Position numbers and translations under genes: made by a program. From contig CACYAW010000007.1 in the NCBI GenBank assembly GCA_902772455.1, positions 1-49,240 of the forward strand: DNA of 49,240 nucleotides, read 5' to 3'. Of this stretch, positions 26,984-35,760 are shown in pieces (the stretch's first letter is position 1; each line of letters opens with the position of its first letter). The notes beneath the pieces are model-generated. The model worked only from the letters and a program-made list of their open reading frames with translations, was not told where the DNA came from and made no database searches. This DNA is from an uncultured Bacteroidales bacterium (GTDB lineage Bacteria; Bacteroidota; Bacteroidia; Bacteroidales; Muribaculaceae).

Positions 26984-28180
26984 ATGAGCAAAGTCATTAT
27001 CATCGGCTGCGGTGGCGTCGGCACCGTGTGCGCCCACAAGTGCGCGCAGAATCCTGACGTGTTTAACGAGATCGTGATTGCCTCGCGCAACCGCGCCAAG
27101 TGTGATGCCGTGGCACGCGCCATCGGCAAGGACAACGTCAGCACCGACCAGGTCGATGCCGACGACGTGGACCAACTCGTCGCCCTGCTGGAGCGCCACA
27201 AGCCCGACATGGTCATCAACCTGGCACTGCCCTATCAGGACCTGACCATCATGGAGGCCTGCCTGCGCTGCGGCGTGCACTACCTGGACACCGCCAACTA
27301 TGAGCCCAGGGACGAGGCGCACTTCGAGTACAGTTGGCAATGGGCCTACCGCGAGCGCTTTGAGCGTGCCGGCCTGACGGCCATCCTGGGCTGCGGCTTT
27401 GACCCGGGCGTGAGCGGCGTGTACACGGCCTATGCTGCGAAGCACCACTTCAGCGAGATGCACACGCTCGACATCGTGGACTGCAACGCCGGCAACCACG
27501 GCAAGGCATTCGCCACCAACTTCAACCCCGAAATCAACATCCGCGAGATTACGCAGAAGGGCCGCTACTGGGAGAACGGCAAGTGGGTCGAGACAGGCGC
27601 GCTGGAAATCCACAAGCCCCTCACCTACCCCATGATCGGTCCGCGCGAGAGTTACCTGATGTATCATGAGGAACTGGAGTCGCTGGTCATCAACTTCCCC
27701 ACCCTGAGGCGTGCGCGGTTCTGGATGACCTTCGGCGAGGAATACCTGACCCACCTGCGCGTGATCCAGGACATCGGCATGGCGAGCATCGAGCCCATCA
27801 ACTACCAGGGCATGGACATCGTGCCGCTGCAGTTCCTCAAGGCCGTGCTGCCCAACCCTCAGGACCTGGGCGAGAACTACACCGGCGAGACGAGCATCGG
27901 CTGCCGCATCGGCGGTCTGGACAAGGAAGGCAAGCCGCTGACCTACTACATCTATAACAACTGCGACCACCACAAGGCGTATGAGGAGACGGGCATGCAG
28001 GCCGTCAGTTACACCACCGGCGTGCCCGCCATGACGGGTGCGATGATGTTCCTGAAGGGGCTGTGGCGCAAACCCGGCGTGCACAACGTCGAGGAGTTTG
28101 ATCCCGACCCGTTCCTGGCGGTGCTCAACAAACAGGGACTGCCCTGGCACGAGCAGTTCAACATCGATCTGGAAGCGTGA
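26984..28180 (+). CDS. Carboxynorspermidine dehydrogenase-like (saccharopine dehydrogenase family), 398 aa
   Basis: An N-terminal Rossmann fold starts MSKVIIIGCGGVGTVCAHKC with the GxGxxG motif. LGCGFDPGVSGVYTAYAAKH and the C-terminal MTGAMMFLKGLW and WHEQFNIDLEA are typical of the bacterial carboxy(nor)spermidine dehydrogenase branch of the saccharopine dehydrogenase family. Such enzymes join a diamine with aspartate semialdehyde to make carboxyspermidine in the Bacteroidales route to spermidine. The partner decarboxylase is not in the window, so the pathway assignment rests on family resemblance. The gene is monocistronic, with its own promoter and a strong terminator. Confidence 0.85.
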   Translation: MSKVIIIGCGGVGTVCAHKCAQNPDVFNEIVIASRNRAKCDAVARAIGKDNVSTDQVDADDVDQLVALLERHKPDMVINLALPYQDLTIMEACLRCGVHYLDTANYEPRDEAHFEYSWQWAYRERFERAGLTAILGCGFDPGVSGVYTAYAAKHHFSEMHTLDIVDCNAGNHGKAFATNFNPEINIREITQKGRYWENGKWVETGALEIHKPLTYPMIGPRESYLMYHEELESLVINFPTLRRARFWMTFGEEYLTHLRVIQDIGMASIEPINYQGMDIVPLQFLKAVLPNPQDLGENYTGETSIGCRIGGLDKEGKPLTYYIYNNCDHHKAYEETGMQAVSYTTGVPAMTGAMMFLKGLWRKPGVHNVEEFDPDPFLAVLNKQGLPWHEQFNIDLEA

Positions 28181-28183
28181 TAT

Positions 28184-28221
28184 AACACAGGAGGCTCTTC
28201 AATCGAAGAGCCTCCTGTGTT
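28184..28221. terminator. Terminator after the dehydrogenase gene, 17-bp perfect stem
   Basis: AACACAGGAGGCTCTTC (28184-28200) pairs perfectly with 28205-28221, loop AATC. A T-rich end is weak on the plus strand. It is directly followed by a heptamer array. Confidence 0.8.
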
Positions 28222-28222
28222 A

Positions 28223-28278
28223 GTTTAGAGTTTAGAGGTTAGAGTTTAGATAACAGATAAGAGATAACAGATAAGAGA
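28223..28278. repeat. Heptamer array, eight units
   Basis: GTTTAGA x2, GGTTAGA, GTTTAGA, then TAACAGA and TAAGAGA alternating twice: eight phased 7-base units starting two bases after the terminator stem and ahead of the Nudix gene. Confidence 0.9.
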
Positions 28279-28330
28279 TTTATTTTGGTGTTCTATTATT
28301 CTGCTAATATTCTGCTAATCTGCTGTTTTA

Positions 28331-28735
28331 CTATTCTGTTTGGGTGAATTGGGCGATGAGGCGTTCGTCGGCGGCACACCAGGGCAAGGTGGATAATTCG
28401 TTCCAGGGGAGCCAGCGGCTGGCGGCATGCTCGCGCATGGTGAAAGCCGTGGTCGAAGCCTTGCAGCGGTAGGCTGCCAGGGTGATGGTGAAGTCGGGAT
28501 AGTCGTGGGTCACCGTGGCCAGGTGCTCGCACACCTCTACGTCAAAGTCCATTTCTTCGATGAGTTCGCGGTGCAGGGCCTGCTCGGGGGTCTCGCCGGG
28601 TTCAATCTTGCCGCCGGGGAATTCCCACCGGTGACTCGTATAAGGATATCGGTTCTCGCCGCGCTGCATGCACAGCACACGGCCGTCCACCTCGATGACG
28701 GCCGCCACGACATGGTGATGCTTTCGGGCCGTCAT
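28331..28735 (-). CDS. Nudix hydrolase (MutT-like), 134 aa
   Basis: The Nudix box GGKIEPGETPEQALHRELIEEM fits the family pattern GX5EX7REUXEEXGU except that the last Gly is Asp, as in several Bacteroides members. The overall look, VVAAVIEVDGRVLCMQRGEN to the end, is that of small (deoxy)nucleoside-triphosphate pyrophosphohydrolases, which clean oxidised or modified nucleotides. Substrate unknown. Its start overlaps the stop of the rhodanese gene by four bases. Confidence 0.9.
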   Translation of the reverse strand: MTARKHHHVVAAVIEVDGRVLCMQRGENRYPYTSHRWEFPGGKIEPGETPEQALHRELIEEMDFDVEVCEHLATVTHDYPDFTITLAAYRCKASTTAFTMREHAASRWLPWNELSTLPWCAADERLIAQFTQTE

Positions 28736-29160
28736 TTGATCAACGCTTTACCGGCATCCTCCCATGCCAAAACTCCTCCATTGAGGTTGGTTACCATGAA
28801 ACCCTGGTCGGTGAGCAGGCGTGCAGCACGAGCGCTGCGACGTCCGCTGCGGCAGTAGACAGCCACGGGGCGCTGCTTGTCGAGCACGGCAGCAGCCTTG
28901 TCGACAAAGTCGGCATCGCCCACGTCGACGAGGATGGAACCAGCAATGTGTCCCTCGTCAAACTCATCCTGGGTGCGCACGTCGAGCAATTGCATGTCGG
29001 GGTCGGCAATCAGGGTCTGGAACTCGCTGACGTTGACGTCGGCATAGGCGGCGTGGGTCACGACCTCCTTGCTGTGTCCCTTGCTGAAAAACCTTGCGCA
29101 GCCCGCTGCAACCAACACAACCGCTACCAGAAGCAGCAGCATCATCACCTTAGTGTTCAT
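28732..29160 (-). CDS. Rhodanese-like lipoprotein, 142 aa
   Basis: The start MNTKVMMLLLLVAVVLVAAGC (29160) gives a lipobox with Cys21; longer frames upstream (to 29250) lack a credible start. The rhodanese domain has the active-site loop YCRSGRRS with Cys103 and LDVRTQDEFDEGHIAGS upstream. This supports sulfurtransferase activity on the periplasmic side of the inner or outer membrane. It overlaps the Nudix gene (ATGA), so the pair is cotranscribed. Confidence 0.9.
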   Translation of the reverse strand: MNTKVMMLLLLVAVVLVAAGCARFFSKGHSKEVVTHAAYADVNVSEFQTLIADPDMQLLDVRTQDEFDEGHIAGSILVDVGDADFVDKAAAVLDKQRPVAVYCRSGRRSARAARLLTDQGFMVTNLNGGVLAWEDAGKALIK

Positions 29161-29206
29161 CGTTATCAGTATTATCATCTTGTTGTGGTTAGATATTTTG
29201 TTGCCG

Positions 29207-29214
29207 CAAAAGTA
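29207..29214 (-). promoter_or_regulatory. -7 element for rhodanese-Nudix
   Basis: TACTTTTG on the minus strand, 46 bases before the rhodanese start. No -33 partner found at 20 bases. Confidence 0.4.
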
Positions 29215-29453
29215 CAACTTTTTTTCATCACTCAGCGCATTGCGGACCACCCAATGGCGTTTTGTGGCCCGTCAAGACCCGACAAACGGACACGAAAGAG
29301 CATTTTTTTCTGAAATATTTTCAACCTCGGCCACAGAATGACCGACCCTGCACCTAATTTTGCAGTATGGAAATGAAAAAAGTTATTCACTACGCAAAAA
29401 GGCTGCGCACCGCAGCAGTAATTTTGCACCGCGAAAAAAAGTTGAGCGATTAT

Positions 29454-29484
29454 TTTGAAATTTTGAAAAAAAGAACTATATTTG
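29454..29484 (+). promoter_or_regulatory. Promoter candidate for the small gene and ATPase
   Basis: TTTG, 19 bases, TATATTTG. It is 330 bases before the ATG of the 68-aa gene, so the leader would be long. Confidence 0.45.
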
Positions 29485-29813
29485 ACTAAGGAAAAATTAT
29501 TGACCAACTTGATTCAAAATTTTGTTGATGACTATCATCCAATCGACCCGCGCATCGCGCACAACAAATCTGCTGCTACCGTTCCCCGAGCCCACCGCGC
29601 TCGCCTCGTAACAAATTAACTGCCGCGCAACACACACCGCGCCCCAGTGCCCATTAGGAAAAAGTTTCTGAACCGTTCCCGCCTCGATTGAGGCCCACCC
29701 CCGAGCGATTATTTCACCCTCCACGTGAAAAAAATCAGTGTGCTTATTAAATTTTTGAACCTGTTTTTATATGTATACTCAGAGAAAACATTCACCATTT
29801 AAAAATTACTGAT

Positions 29814-30020
29814 ATGACGACAATCAAAACTGCATCACTGAAGACTTACAGCCGCGTACACAACTACCTCTACAACAAGAACATCGAGTGTTGGGGTGAC
29901 CTCGAGAACCTGGAGATCAGTTTCTTCAACCTGAGCCGCGAAGAGACCGACGCCCTGCTCCAGAAACTTGTCAAGCACTTCCACTTGACGCCAGCCACCA
30001 GCCACACGCTGGCCGCTTGA
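29814..30020 (+). CDS. Small protein of unknown function, 68 aa
   Basis: MTTIKTASLKTYSRVHNYLY then a predicted helix-turn-helix-like alpha rich segment (LENLEISFFNLSREETDALLQKLVKHF). No family is recognised. It lies in front of the AAA+ ATPase in the same orientation, with 153 bases between, and codon use is like its neighbours, so it is probably real and may act with the ATPase. Confidence 0.6.
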   Translation: MTTIKTASLKTYSRVHNYLYNKNIECWGDLENLEISFFNLSREETDALLQKLVKHFHLTPATSHTLAA

Positions 30021-30035
30021 CCCCTATCCGTTCCC

Positions 30036-30119
30036 GGTGAACGGCGTGCCACCAACTGCACACCGTTCACCACCCTCCCTCTCCGGAAGGCGACGCCTCT
30101 CTCCACAGGCGTCTCCCGG
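30036..30119 (+). other. Two hairpins between the small gene and the ATPase
   Basis: GGTGAACGG (30036-30044) pairs with CCGTTCACC (30063-30071), and GACGCCT (30092-30098) with AGGCGTC (30107-30113), the latter inside a CCGG/CCGG outer pair. No T-tract follows, so they are not plain terminators; they may tune ATPase expression. Confidence 0.5.
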
Positions 30120-30173
30120 ACGGCTATCACTGTCACAAAACGAAAAAATCGACTCAAAAACCAACGGTAAACA

Positions 30174-31856
30174 ATGAAAAAAGAGACCAACAAAACTACC
30201 ACTACCCGCGAGAGCAAAAGCATTAAGAAGCCCGAACTCACGTTGTTGCAGGCCATTGAGGGCATCGTGGAGAAATCCGACAACTGCAAACTGAGCGCAC
30301 AGTTCATGAAGCAGTGCAAGGCCGAAATCGACCTCGTGGCCACCAGTTACGGCATCACACCACTGCAGGCCATCCTGTTCGCAGTGACCATAGAGCAAGG
30401 CCCGTGGCACGTGGAATACCGCGAACTGGCCGACCACCTGGGTGTGAACAAAATCAAGGCGCTGGGCTTCGGTCCCGAGATCGAAACCCTGGTGTCGCGG
30501 CGCATCATGCGCTACTGCGACGCCAAGGACAAGGGAACGTTCAAGGTGCCCGAGTGCGTCATCAATGCCCTGCGCCACAACAAGGTGTATGAGCAGCCCC
30601 ATATCCAGAACCTTGACTTTGACTCACTGTTCGGCATCCTGGAAATGTGGTTTGATGACCTGAGCGAAGATGCCATCACAGCCCCGGAACTCGCTGAAGA
30701 CATCGAGAGGCTGTACAGAGACAACACGCAGGTGGAGTTTGCCCGCAAAATGCTGGAACTGAAACTCTCCAGCATGGACTTGCTGCTGATGAGCATGTTC
30801 TGCCACCTGTATGTCAACAACGAGGATGACCGTGTCCTCGCCCATCAGTTGGAAGACGCCTTTCCCAACCGCCGCTCCTATGCCCGCGCCAAGAGCGAAC
30901 TGAGAAACGGTAGCCACAGCCTGATGAATAAGGCACTGATTGAGCACGTGTGTGAGGACGGCTGCGCCAACACCTCGATGTATCACCTGAGCGACAAAGT
31001 CAAGCGCGACATCCTGGTGGAACTGAAAGTCAGCACTCCCGAGATCAAACTCTCGGACTTGACCTATCCCGACAAGATTACTCCCAAGACGTTATACTAC
31101 CCCGAGCAGATGAGGCACCAAATCAACGAGTTGAACGAGTTTCTTGACGACAAGCAGTTCGTGCAGATTCAGAAACGCCTGCAGGACCACGGCCTGCGCA
31201 ACGGCTTCGCCTGCCTGTTCTACGGCAGTCCCGGCACAGGCAAGACCGAGACCGTTTACCAACTCGCGCGCGTGACCGGTCGCGGCATCATGGCCGTTGA
31301 CGTGCCGCAGATCAAGAGCAAATGGGTGGGCGAGAGCGAGAAGAACATCAAAGCGCTGTTTGACCGCTACCGCGAGGCCGTCAAGAAGGCCAAGGTGGCT
31401 CCCATCCTGCTGTTCAACGAGGCCGACGCCATCTTCGGCGTGCGCAAGAACGGTGCCGAGAATGCCGTCGACAAGATGGAAAACACCATCCAGAACATCA
31501 TCCTGCAGGAGATGGAAGACCTGCAGGGCATCATGATTGCGACGACCAACCTGGCAGGGAACCTGGACGGTGCCTTTGAACGCCGATTCCTCTACAAGGT
31601 GCGTTTCGATAAGCCCGATGCCAAGGTGCGCCGTTGCATCTGGCAGGAGATGATTCCCGACCTGAGCGACCAGGATGCCCAGGCGCTGGCCGACGGCTTT
31701 GACCTGAGCGGCGGACAGATTGAGAACATCGTCCGCAAGGACACCATCAACCACATCCTGCATGGTGACAGCGATGACCGTCTCGCCCTGCTCAAGGGCT
31801 ACTGCACAGACGAGACCATCGGCACGTCCCAGAGCCGTCGACGCCTGGGTTTCTGA
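30174..31856 (+). CDS. AAA+ ATPase with N-terminal helical domain, 560 aa
   Basis: Residues 1-310 are helical (LTLLQAIEGIVEKSDNCKLS, a winged-helix-like stretch around 75-180) with no known enzyme motif. The C-terminal AAA+ core has Walker A FYGSPGTGKTE (351-358), Walker B ILLFNEADAIF (411-421, with Asn in place of the usual Asp), sensor 1 ATTNL and the arginine pair FERRF. This pattern (N-E at the Walker B) recurs in a Bacteroidetes family of ATPases whose targets are unknown. A role as an unfoldase or regulator is inferred only from the AAA+ fold. Confidence 0.85.
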   Translation: MKKETNKTTTTRESKSIKKPELTLLQAIEGIVEKSDNCKLSAQFMKQCKAEIDLVATSYGITPLQAILFAVTIEQGPWHVEYRELADHLGVNKIKALGFGPEIETLVSRRIMRYCDAKDKGTFKVPECVINALRHNKVYEQPHIQNLDFDSLFGILEMWFDDLSEDAITAPELAEDIERLYRDNTQVEFARKMLELKLSSMDLLLMSMFCHLYVNNEDDRVLAHQLEDAFPNRRSYARAKSELRNGSHSLMNKALIEHVCEDGCANTSMYHLSDKVKRDILVELKVSTPEIKLSDLTYPDKITPKTLYYPEQMRHQINELNEFLDDKQFVQIQKRLQDHGLRNGFACLFYGSPGTGKTETVYQLARVTGRGIMAVDVPQIKSKWVGESEKNIKALFDRYREAVKKAKVAPILLFNEADAIFGVRKNGAENAVDKMENTIQNIILQEMEDLQGIMIATTNLAGNLDGAFERRFLYKVRFDKPDAKVRRCIWQEMIPDLSDQDAQALADGFDLSGGQIENIVRKDTINHILHGDSDDRLALLKGYCTDETIGTSQSRRRLGF

Positions 31857-31884
31857 GTCAGACTATATCCTACCCCATAGCGAG

Positions 31885-31921
31885 GCCTGCACGACTTTTT
31901 GTGTTGTGCAGGCTTATTTTT
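31885..31921 (+). terminator. Terminator after the AAA+ ATPase
   Basis: GCCTGCACGAC (31885-31895) pairs with 31903-31913 in an 11-bp stem with one G-T pair, followed by TTATTTTT. Confidence 0.88.
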
Positions 31922-31934
31922 CATAAAAAAACAC

Positions 31935-31942
31935 TAACTTTG
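31935..31942 (+). promoter_or_regulatory. -7 element for the barrel/phosphoesterase operon
   Basis: TAACTTTG, 46 bases before the ATG at 31989; no clear -33. Confidence 0.4.
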
Positions 31943-31988
31943 CAGCATCAATCAACAAAATCAACCACTACCGTATATCCAGCAATAT

Positions 31989-32708
31989 ATGAAATCATTA
32001 CAACGAATCCTGCTCTCGCTGCTGCTGATGTCGGCCACCGGCACGGCACTGGCGCAGTATTATAGCGGAGAACACACCTATGACGGTGAGAACCAGAACG
32101 AAGCGTCGGCCTCGGTGACCACGGGCAAGAACATCATTACCGGCCCGTGTATCGGCAACACCGTGCACTACAAGCACTATTTCAACGACCACTGGAGTGT
32201 AGACGGCGGACTCAATGCACAGTACACCAAGCAGTTGTACGGATTCAAGGCAAAGGGCGAGTATCACTTCAAGGTCAAATCTTTCCATATGTTTGCCAGC
32301 GCCGAGTTGTTGTATAACCGCTATTTCAAGTACAAAACCAACGAGATTGACGGCAATATCTCTATCCGTTTTGAGCGCGGCTATTGGGACATCACGTTGG
32401 GTGAAACACTCATCAACTACACGATAGGCGAGAGCGGTTACACCGAACTGCCGACGCTCACCTTCGGTGCCCATGCCACGTTAAAGCCCCGCACCAACGA
32501 CTGGAATGTGGGCTTGCTGTTCCGCAACTACGACGACTTCTACTACGAGAACTGGAACATCAACTGGGGCCTGGATGGCTACTATCGCCTGAACCCCAAC
32601 TGGAAGTTGTTCTGCGAGTTTAACATTCGCCCCGCCGGCTCGATGAGCCAGTTGGCGAGCAAATATGAGACAACAGGTAAAGTAGGTGTAATTTATAGAT
32701 GGAAATAA
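31989..32708 (+). CDS. Outer-membrane beta-barrel protein, 239 aa
   Basis: Signal peptide (MKSLQRILLSLLLMSATGTALAQ), then alternating aromatic/polar strands (YYSGEHTYDGE, KHYFNDHWSV, KYKTNEIDGNISIRFE and more) ending GKVGVIYRWK, with a late aromatic typical of barrels. No known family. It overlaps or abuts the phosphoesterase gene, whose start at 32711 follows two bases after this stop. It is the first gene of a two-gene operon. Confidence 0.8.
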   Translation: MKSLQRILLSLLLMSATGTALAQYYSGEHTYDGENQNEASASVTTGKNIITGPCIGNTVHYKHYFNDHWSVDGGLNAQYTKQLYGFKAKGEYHFKVKSFHMFASAELLYNRYFKYKTNEIDGNISIRFERGYWDITLGETLINYTIGESGYTELPTLTFGAHATLKPRTNDWNVGLLFRNYDDFYYENWNINWGLDGYYRLNPNWKLFCEFNIRPAGSMSQLASKYETTGKVGVIYRWK

Positions 32709-32710
32709 TC

Positions 32711-33805
32711 ATGAAAACGTCATATACATATATTCTTTTTACTGCCACTTTACTGGCAGCAAGTGGATTATTCAGTTCATGTGAGAAAGTGAGTCCCCAG
32801 GGCGTACTCTTGGGCAACACCAGTGTTGATGACCGCGTGAAGCAATCAATGCTCTTTTACACCTACCATGGGGATGATATGGACTGGTATCTTGTTGACA
32901 GCATCGAGGAATACTCTTTTCTGGTCGGCAGCGACAGCCACATCACCTTCGATCCCGGCCGACTGAGTGAGATGATGCAAACGGGCATCGAAAACGATGA
33001 CCTGTTCTATTGTCACCTGGGTGACCTTGCCGACACCAAGCCAGAGTACTATTATAACACCAAGTTGGCGTTATATGATGCGAAGAGGATGTGGAAAAGT
33101 AAATACCTTCGCCCGCTTATTGACGAATACCACTCTGAAGCGGACGGAGTTTATATTGATGACAGAGTGATTAAAGAATGGAAGAATAATTGCCGAGTAT
33201 GGGACGATTGGAATTTGCCATTTTACCCAGTCGTGGGTAATCATGATATCACACATAATGGCTGGACTTTGTTCTGCGACCAATTCAAGACATCGTTCTA
33301 TGAGTTCACTGTCAAAGTCGGTGGCCAATACGACCGCTTCATTTTCCTCGATTCAGCCAACGGCACGCTGGGCAACTATCAGATTGATAAAATCGAAGAC
33401 AATGCGTTTCATAATGATGGGAAGGAGATCCGCAACACCTTTGTGTTTACCCACACCAATATCTTCCGTCCCTCACTTAACGAGTTTGCCTCGACCTACT
33501 GCCGCGAGGAGTTGTACTACATTCTCAACAAACTCTCGGAGTGGAACACGACCATCATGTTCTATGGCCATGTTCATGCCTGGGATGACCGTTACTTCGG
33601 TGAATGTCCAAACGGTAAGATGGTAAGGCACATCACGATGCCCTCGATGAACTTTGTGGACCACCCTAACGGTGGCGACGACCTGCTCGTCAGGGTAACG
33701 GTAAAGAAAGACGGCTCCTGTCAAGTGGACCGAATCGGTCTGCACTGTAAGGAGCGCACCAAACAGGAACTTGACGAATTGGGTTACTACACCAAGACCA
33801 AATAG
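32711..33805 (+). CDS. Calcineurin-like metallophosphoesterase lipoprotein, 364 aa
   Basis: Start MKTSYTYILFTATLLAASGL (an upstream in-frame ATG at 32699 lies within the previous gene). Lipobox LFSSC with Cys24. The metal-site motifs are in order: GSDSHI, HLGDLAD, VVGNHD (with HN), TH in FVFTHTNI, and FYGHVHA. These define the calcineurin-like phosphoesterase fold. The substrate is unknown; it would act in the periplasm or at the outer membrane, perhaps together with the barrel encoded just before it. Confidence 0.9.
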   Translation: MKTSYTYILFTATLLAASGLFSSCEKVSPQGVLLGNTSVDDRVKQSMLFYTYHGDDMDWYLVDSIEEYSFLVGSDSHITFDPGRLSEMMQTGIENDDLFYCHLGDLADTKPEYYYNTKLALYDAKRMWKSKYLRPLIDEYHSEADGVYIDDRVIKEWKNNCRVWDDWNLPFYPVVGNHDITHNGWTLFCDQFKTSFYEFTVKVGGQYDRFIFLDSANGTLGNYQIDKIEDNAFHNDGKEIRNTFVFTHTNIFRPSLNEFASTYCREELYYILNKLSEWNTTIMFYGHVHAWDDRYFGECPNGKMVRHITMPSMNFVDHPNGGDDLLVRVTVKKDGSCQVDRIGLHCKERTKQELDELGYYTKTK

Positions 33806-33807
33806 GC

Positions 33808-33885
33808 TTTAGGAGTTAGGAATTAGCATCCACCAACTAAGGACTAAGGACTAAAAACTAAGGACTAAAAACTAAAAACCAAAAA
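33808..33885. repeat. Phased heptamer repeats upstream of the DUF2156 gene
   Basis: TTTAGGA, GTTAGGA and ATTAGCA (33808-33828), then CTAAGGA x2, CTAAAAA, CTAAGGA, CTAAAAA x2 and CCAAAAA (33837-33885). The second group is seven phased 7-base units ending at the TTG start of the next gene. Confidence 0.88.
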
Positions 33886-33886
33886 A

Positions 33887-35644
33887 TTGATTGAATACAA
33901 GACGATAGGTTTTGATGACCTGGAAGTCATCAGCAACTACCTGCGGTGGGAAGACGTCCAAGGCTGCGAATGGAGCAGCGTGAACCTGCTCACGTGGAAC
34001 CGCTTTGGGCTGGAGTATGCCATCGTCGAGGGATGTCTGGAGTTGCGGTTCATCTATGACGGGCAATACACCCACACCATGCCGTTGCCGCCAGTGCCTG
34101 AAGGTGTTGAGCACCCGCGCCTGGCCGAGGCAGGCGACGGTTGTCTTGAATGTGTCATCCGCGCCTTGCGAGACGAGTGCTTCGCCCACCACCAGCCTTT
34201 CAGCATCACCAACCTGAACCAATGGGGCATTGACTTCCTGCAACGGGTATTCCCCGGTGAGTTTGAGTTTTCAGAGCCGTTGACCGAGCGCTACGACTAC
34301 ATCTGCCTGCGGGAAAAGATTATCGCCCTCGAGGGCAAGGAGATGCGCCCCAAGCGGCAGCACCTGTACCAATTCCCGCGCTTCTACCCCAATCACGAAT
34401 ACCGCCCGCTGGAGCCCGCCCTGTTTCCCGACTGCATGCAACTGTTGCAGCAGTGGAGCGACAATGCCGAGGCCCTGGGCCATATCCAGGGTACCGACAG
34501 CAAGGTGATGGAGCGAGAGTCTATCAGCAACGTGTTCGAGAACTGGGAACGTTTCGGGGCCATCGGCGGGGCTCTGTTTGTCGACGGCAAAATGGTGGCC
34601 TTCACCTATGGCGTGCCCATCAACGGCAACACGTTCGACCTGTGCGTCGAGAAGGGTGATATCGCCTTCAAGGGCGTGTACACCGTCATCCGCCACGAGT
34701 TCATGCAGCGGATTCCCGAGCAATACATCTACATCAACCTGGAGGAAGATATGGGGTTGCCCGGCCTGCGGCGCGCCAAGTCGTCCTACCATCCCGCCTA
34801 TCAACTCCAGAAAGACCGCGCTGTCTCCTATCCCGCACTGTCGATCCGGGAAGAACAGTGCAAGCGTGAAGGAGTGCGCCACCTGATGCAGACGGTGTTC
34901 AACGACCGTGACGAGGCGCTCGACATCTTCTTCACCCACATCTACAACCCTGCCGGCAACTATTGCCGCTGCCACGAGGGACAAGTCGTGTCGGCCGCCC
35001 AAGCCCTGCCCTACCGCATGCGCTATCACGACCATCAGGCCGATACGGTCTACCTCTATGCCGTAGGCACCCTGCCCGAGTGGCGCGGCCAGCACCTGAT
35101 TTCTCGTCTGTTCAAGTATATGCACCGCGGCCTGATGTGCCAAGGCAAGGTGTTCTCCACCCTGTTGATTGAACAGGAGGGACTGCAGGATATGTACGAG
35201 AAACTGGGCTATGCCCAGGTCGCCGTCGCCCCGCTGCAAAACGAACGTGTGGTGGAAAACGGCTTTGAGGCCTACGACCGCTGGCAACTCTCACGCCCCT
35301 GCGTGCTGCTGCAAGACCGGCACACCTGGGCAGCGCTTGAGGTCTATAGCCGCTTTGACAAGTCCTATTACCTCGTCAAGCCGCACTACAAGGGGATGGT
35401 GCGCGTTATCAACACCTTGGAGGCCTTGCGGCTCTATGCCGCCGCCCATCCTGACGTGTCGCTCACGCTGCAGGTCACGGGCGACAGCCACCTGAGCGAA
35501 AACAACGGTTACTATGTGGTCGCGGGAGGCAACGCAGGCCGCGTGGCTCGACACATCAGTATCGAGACATCTCTCACTATCAACCAGTTATCGGAATTAC
35601 TCTTTAAGGACGCGCCCCTTGAGATGCCCCTGATGCTGCTCTGA
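33887..35644 (+). CDS. DUF2156 (lysylphosphatidylglycerol synthetase-like) fused to a GNAT domain, 585 aa
   Basis: Start TTG (MIEYKTIGFDDLEVISNYLRW), supported by the conserved N-terminus of DUF2156/PF09924 proteins. Residues 1-310 are the two-GNAT-like DUF2156 domain (DSKVMERESISNVFENWERFG, LCVEKGDIAFKGVYTVIRHEF, YINLEEDMGLPGLRRAKSSY). Residues 320-500 form a separate GNAT acetyltransferase domain (YAVGTLPEWRGQHLISRLFKYM with the acetyl-CoA loop), and the last 80 residues are of unknown type. DUF2156 proteins are thought to transfer aminoacyl or acyl groups to lipids or other acceptors; the fusion adds an acetyltransferase. No membrane helices are seen. Confidence 0.85.
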   Translation: MIEYKTIGFDDLEVISNYLRWEDVQGCEWSSVNLLTWNRFGLEYAIVEGCLELRFIYDGQYTHTMPLPPVPEGVEHPRLAEAGDGCLECVIRALRDECFAHHQPFSITNLNQWGIDFLQRVFPGEFEFSEPLTERYDYICLREKIIALEGKEMRPKRQHLYQFPRFYPNHEYRPLEPALFPDCMQLLQQWSDNAEALGHIQGTDSKVMERESISNVFENWERFGAIGGALFVDGKMVAFTYGVPINGNTFDLCVEKGDIAFKGVYTVIRHEFMQRIPEQYIYINLEEDMGLPGLRRAKSSYHPAYQLQKDRAVSYPALSIREEQCKREGVRHLMQTVFNDRDEALDIFFTHIYNPAGNYCRCHEGQVVSAAQALPYRMRYHDHQADTVYLYAVGTLPEWRGQHLISRLFKYMHRGLMCQGKVFSTLLIEQEGLQDMYEKLGYAQVAVAPLQNERVVENGFEAYDRWQLSRPCVLLQDRHTWAALEVYSRFDKSYYLVKPHYKGMVRVINTLEALRLYAAAHPDVSLTLQVTGDSHLSENNGYYVVAGGNAGRVARHISIETSLTINQLSELLFKDAPLEMPLMLL

Positions 35645-35675
35645 CCGCCTCAAGACCCCTCCGGACGATAGTTTA

Positions 35676-35730
35676 AAAACAAGAAATACAACTCTTTGTA
35701 AATCAATAGAATTGTATTTCTTGTTTTCCT
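35676..35730. terminator. Bidirectional terminator between convergent genes
   Basis: AAAACAAGAAATACAA (35676-35691) pairs perfectly with 35712-35727, a 16-bp stem with a 20-base loop, A-rich on one side and T-rich on the other. Confidence 0.85.
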
Positions 35731-35760
35731 ATTCTTAGTAGTTTGATAAAATGGCGGGGT

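Larger units (their letters stand above)
29161..29813. other. 650-base gap with several -7-like elements
   Basis: TAATTTTG at 29355-29362 and 29419-29426 point plus-ward without good -33 partners. TTTG (29454-29457) to TATATTTG (29477-29484), 19-base spacer, is the best plus-strand promoter. From there to 29813 no gene is seen; this would be a leader of about 320 bases before the small gene. Open frames across here are not convincing. Confidence 0.6.

Noticed and set aside
29497-29724. Open frame of 75 codons in the gap before the 68-aa gene
   Set aside because: No family, no credible start and a position in an AT-rich leader region.
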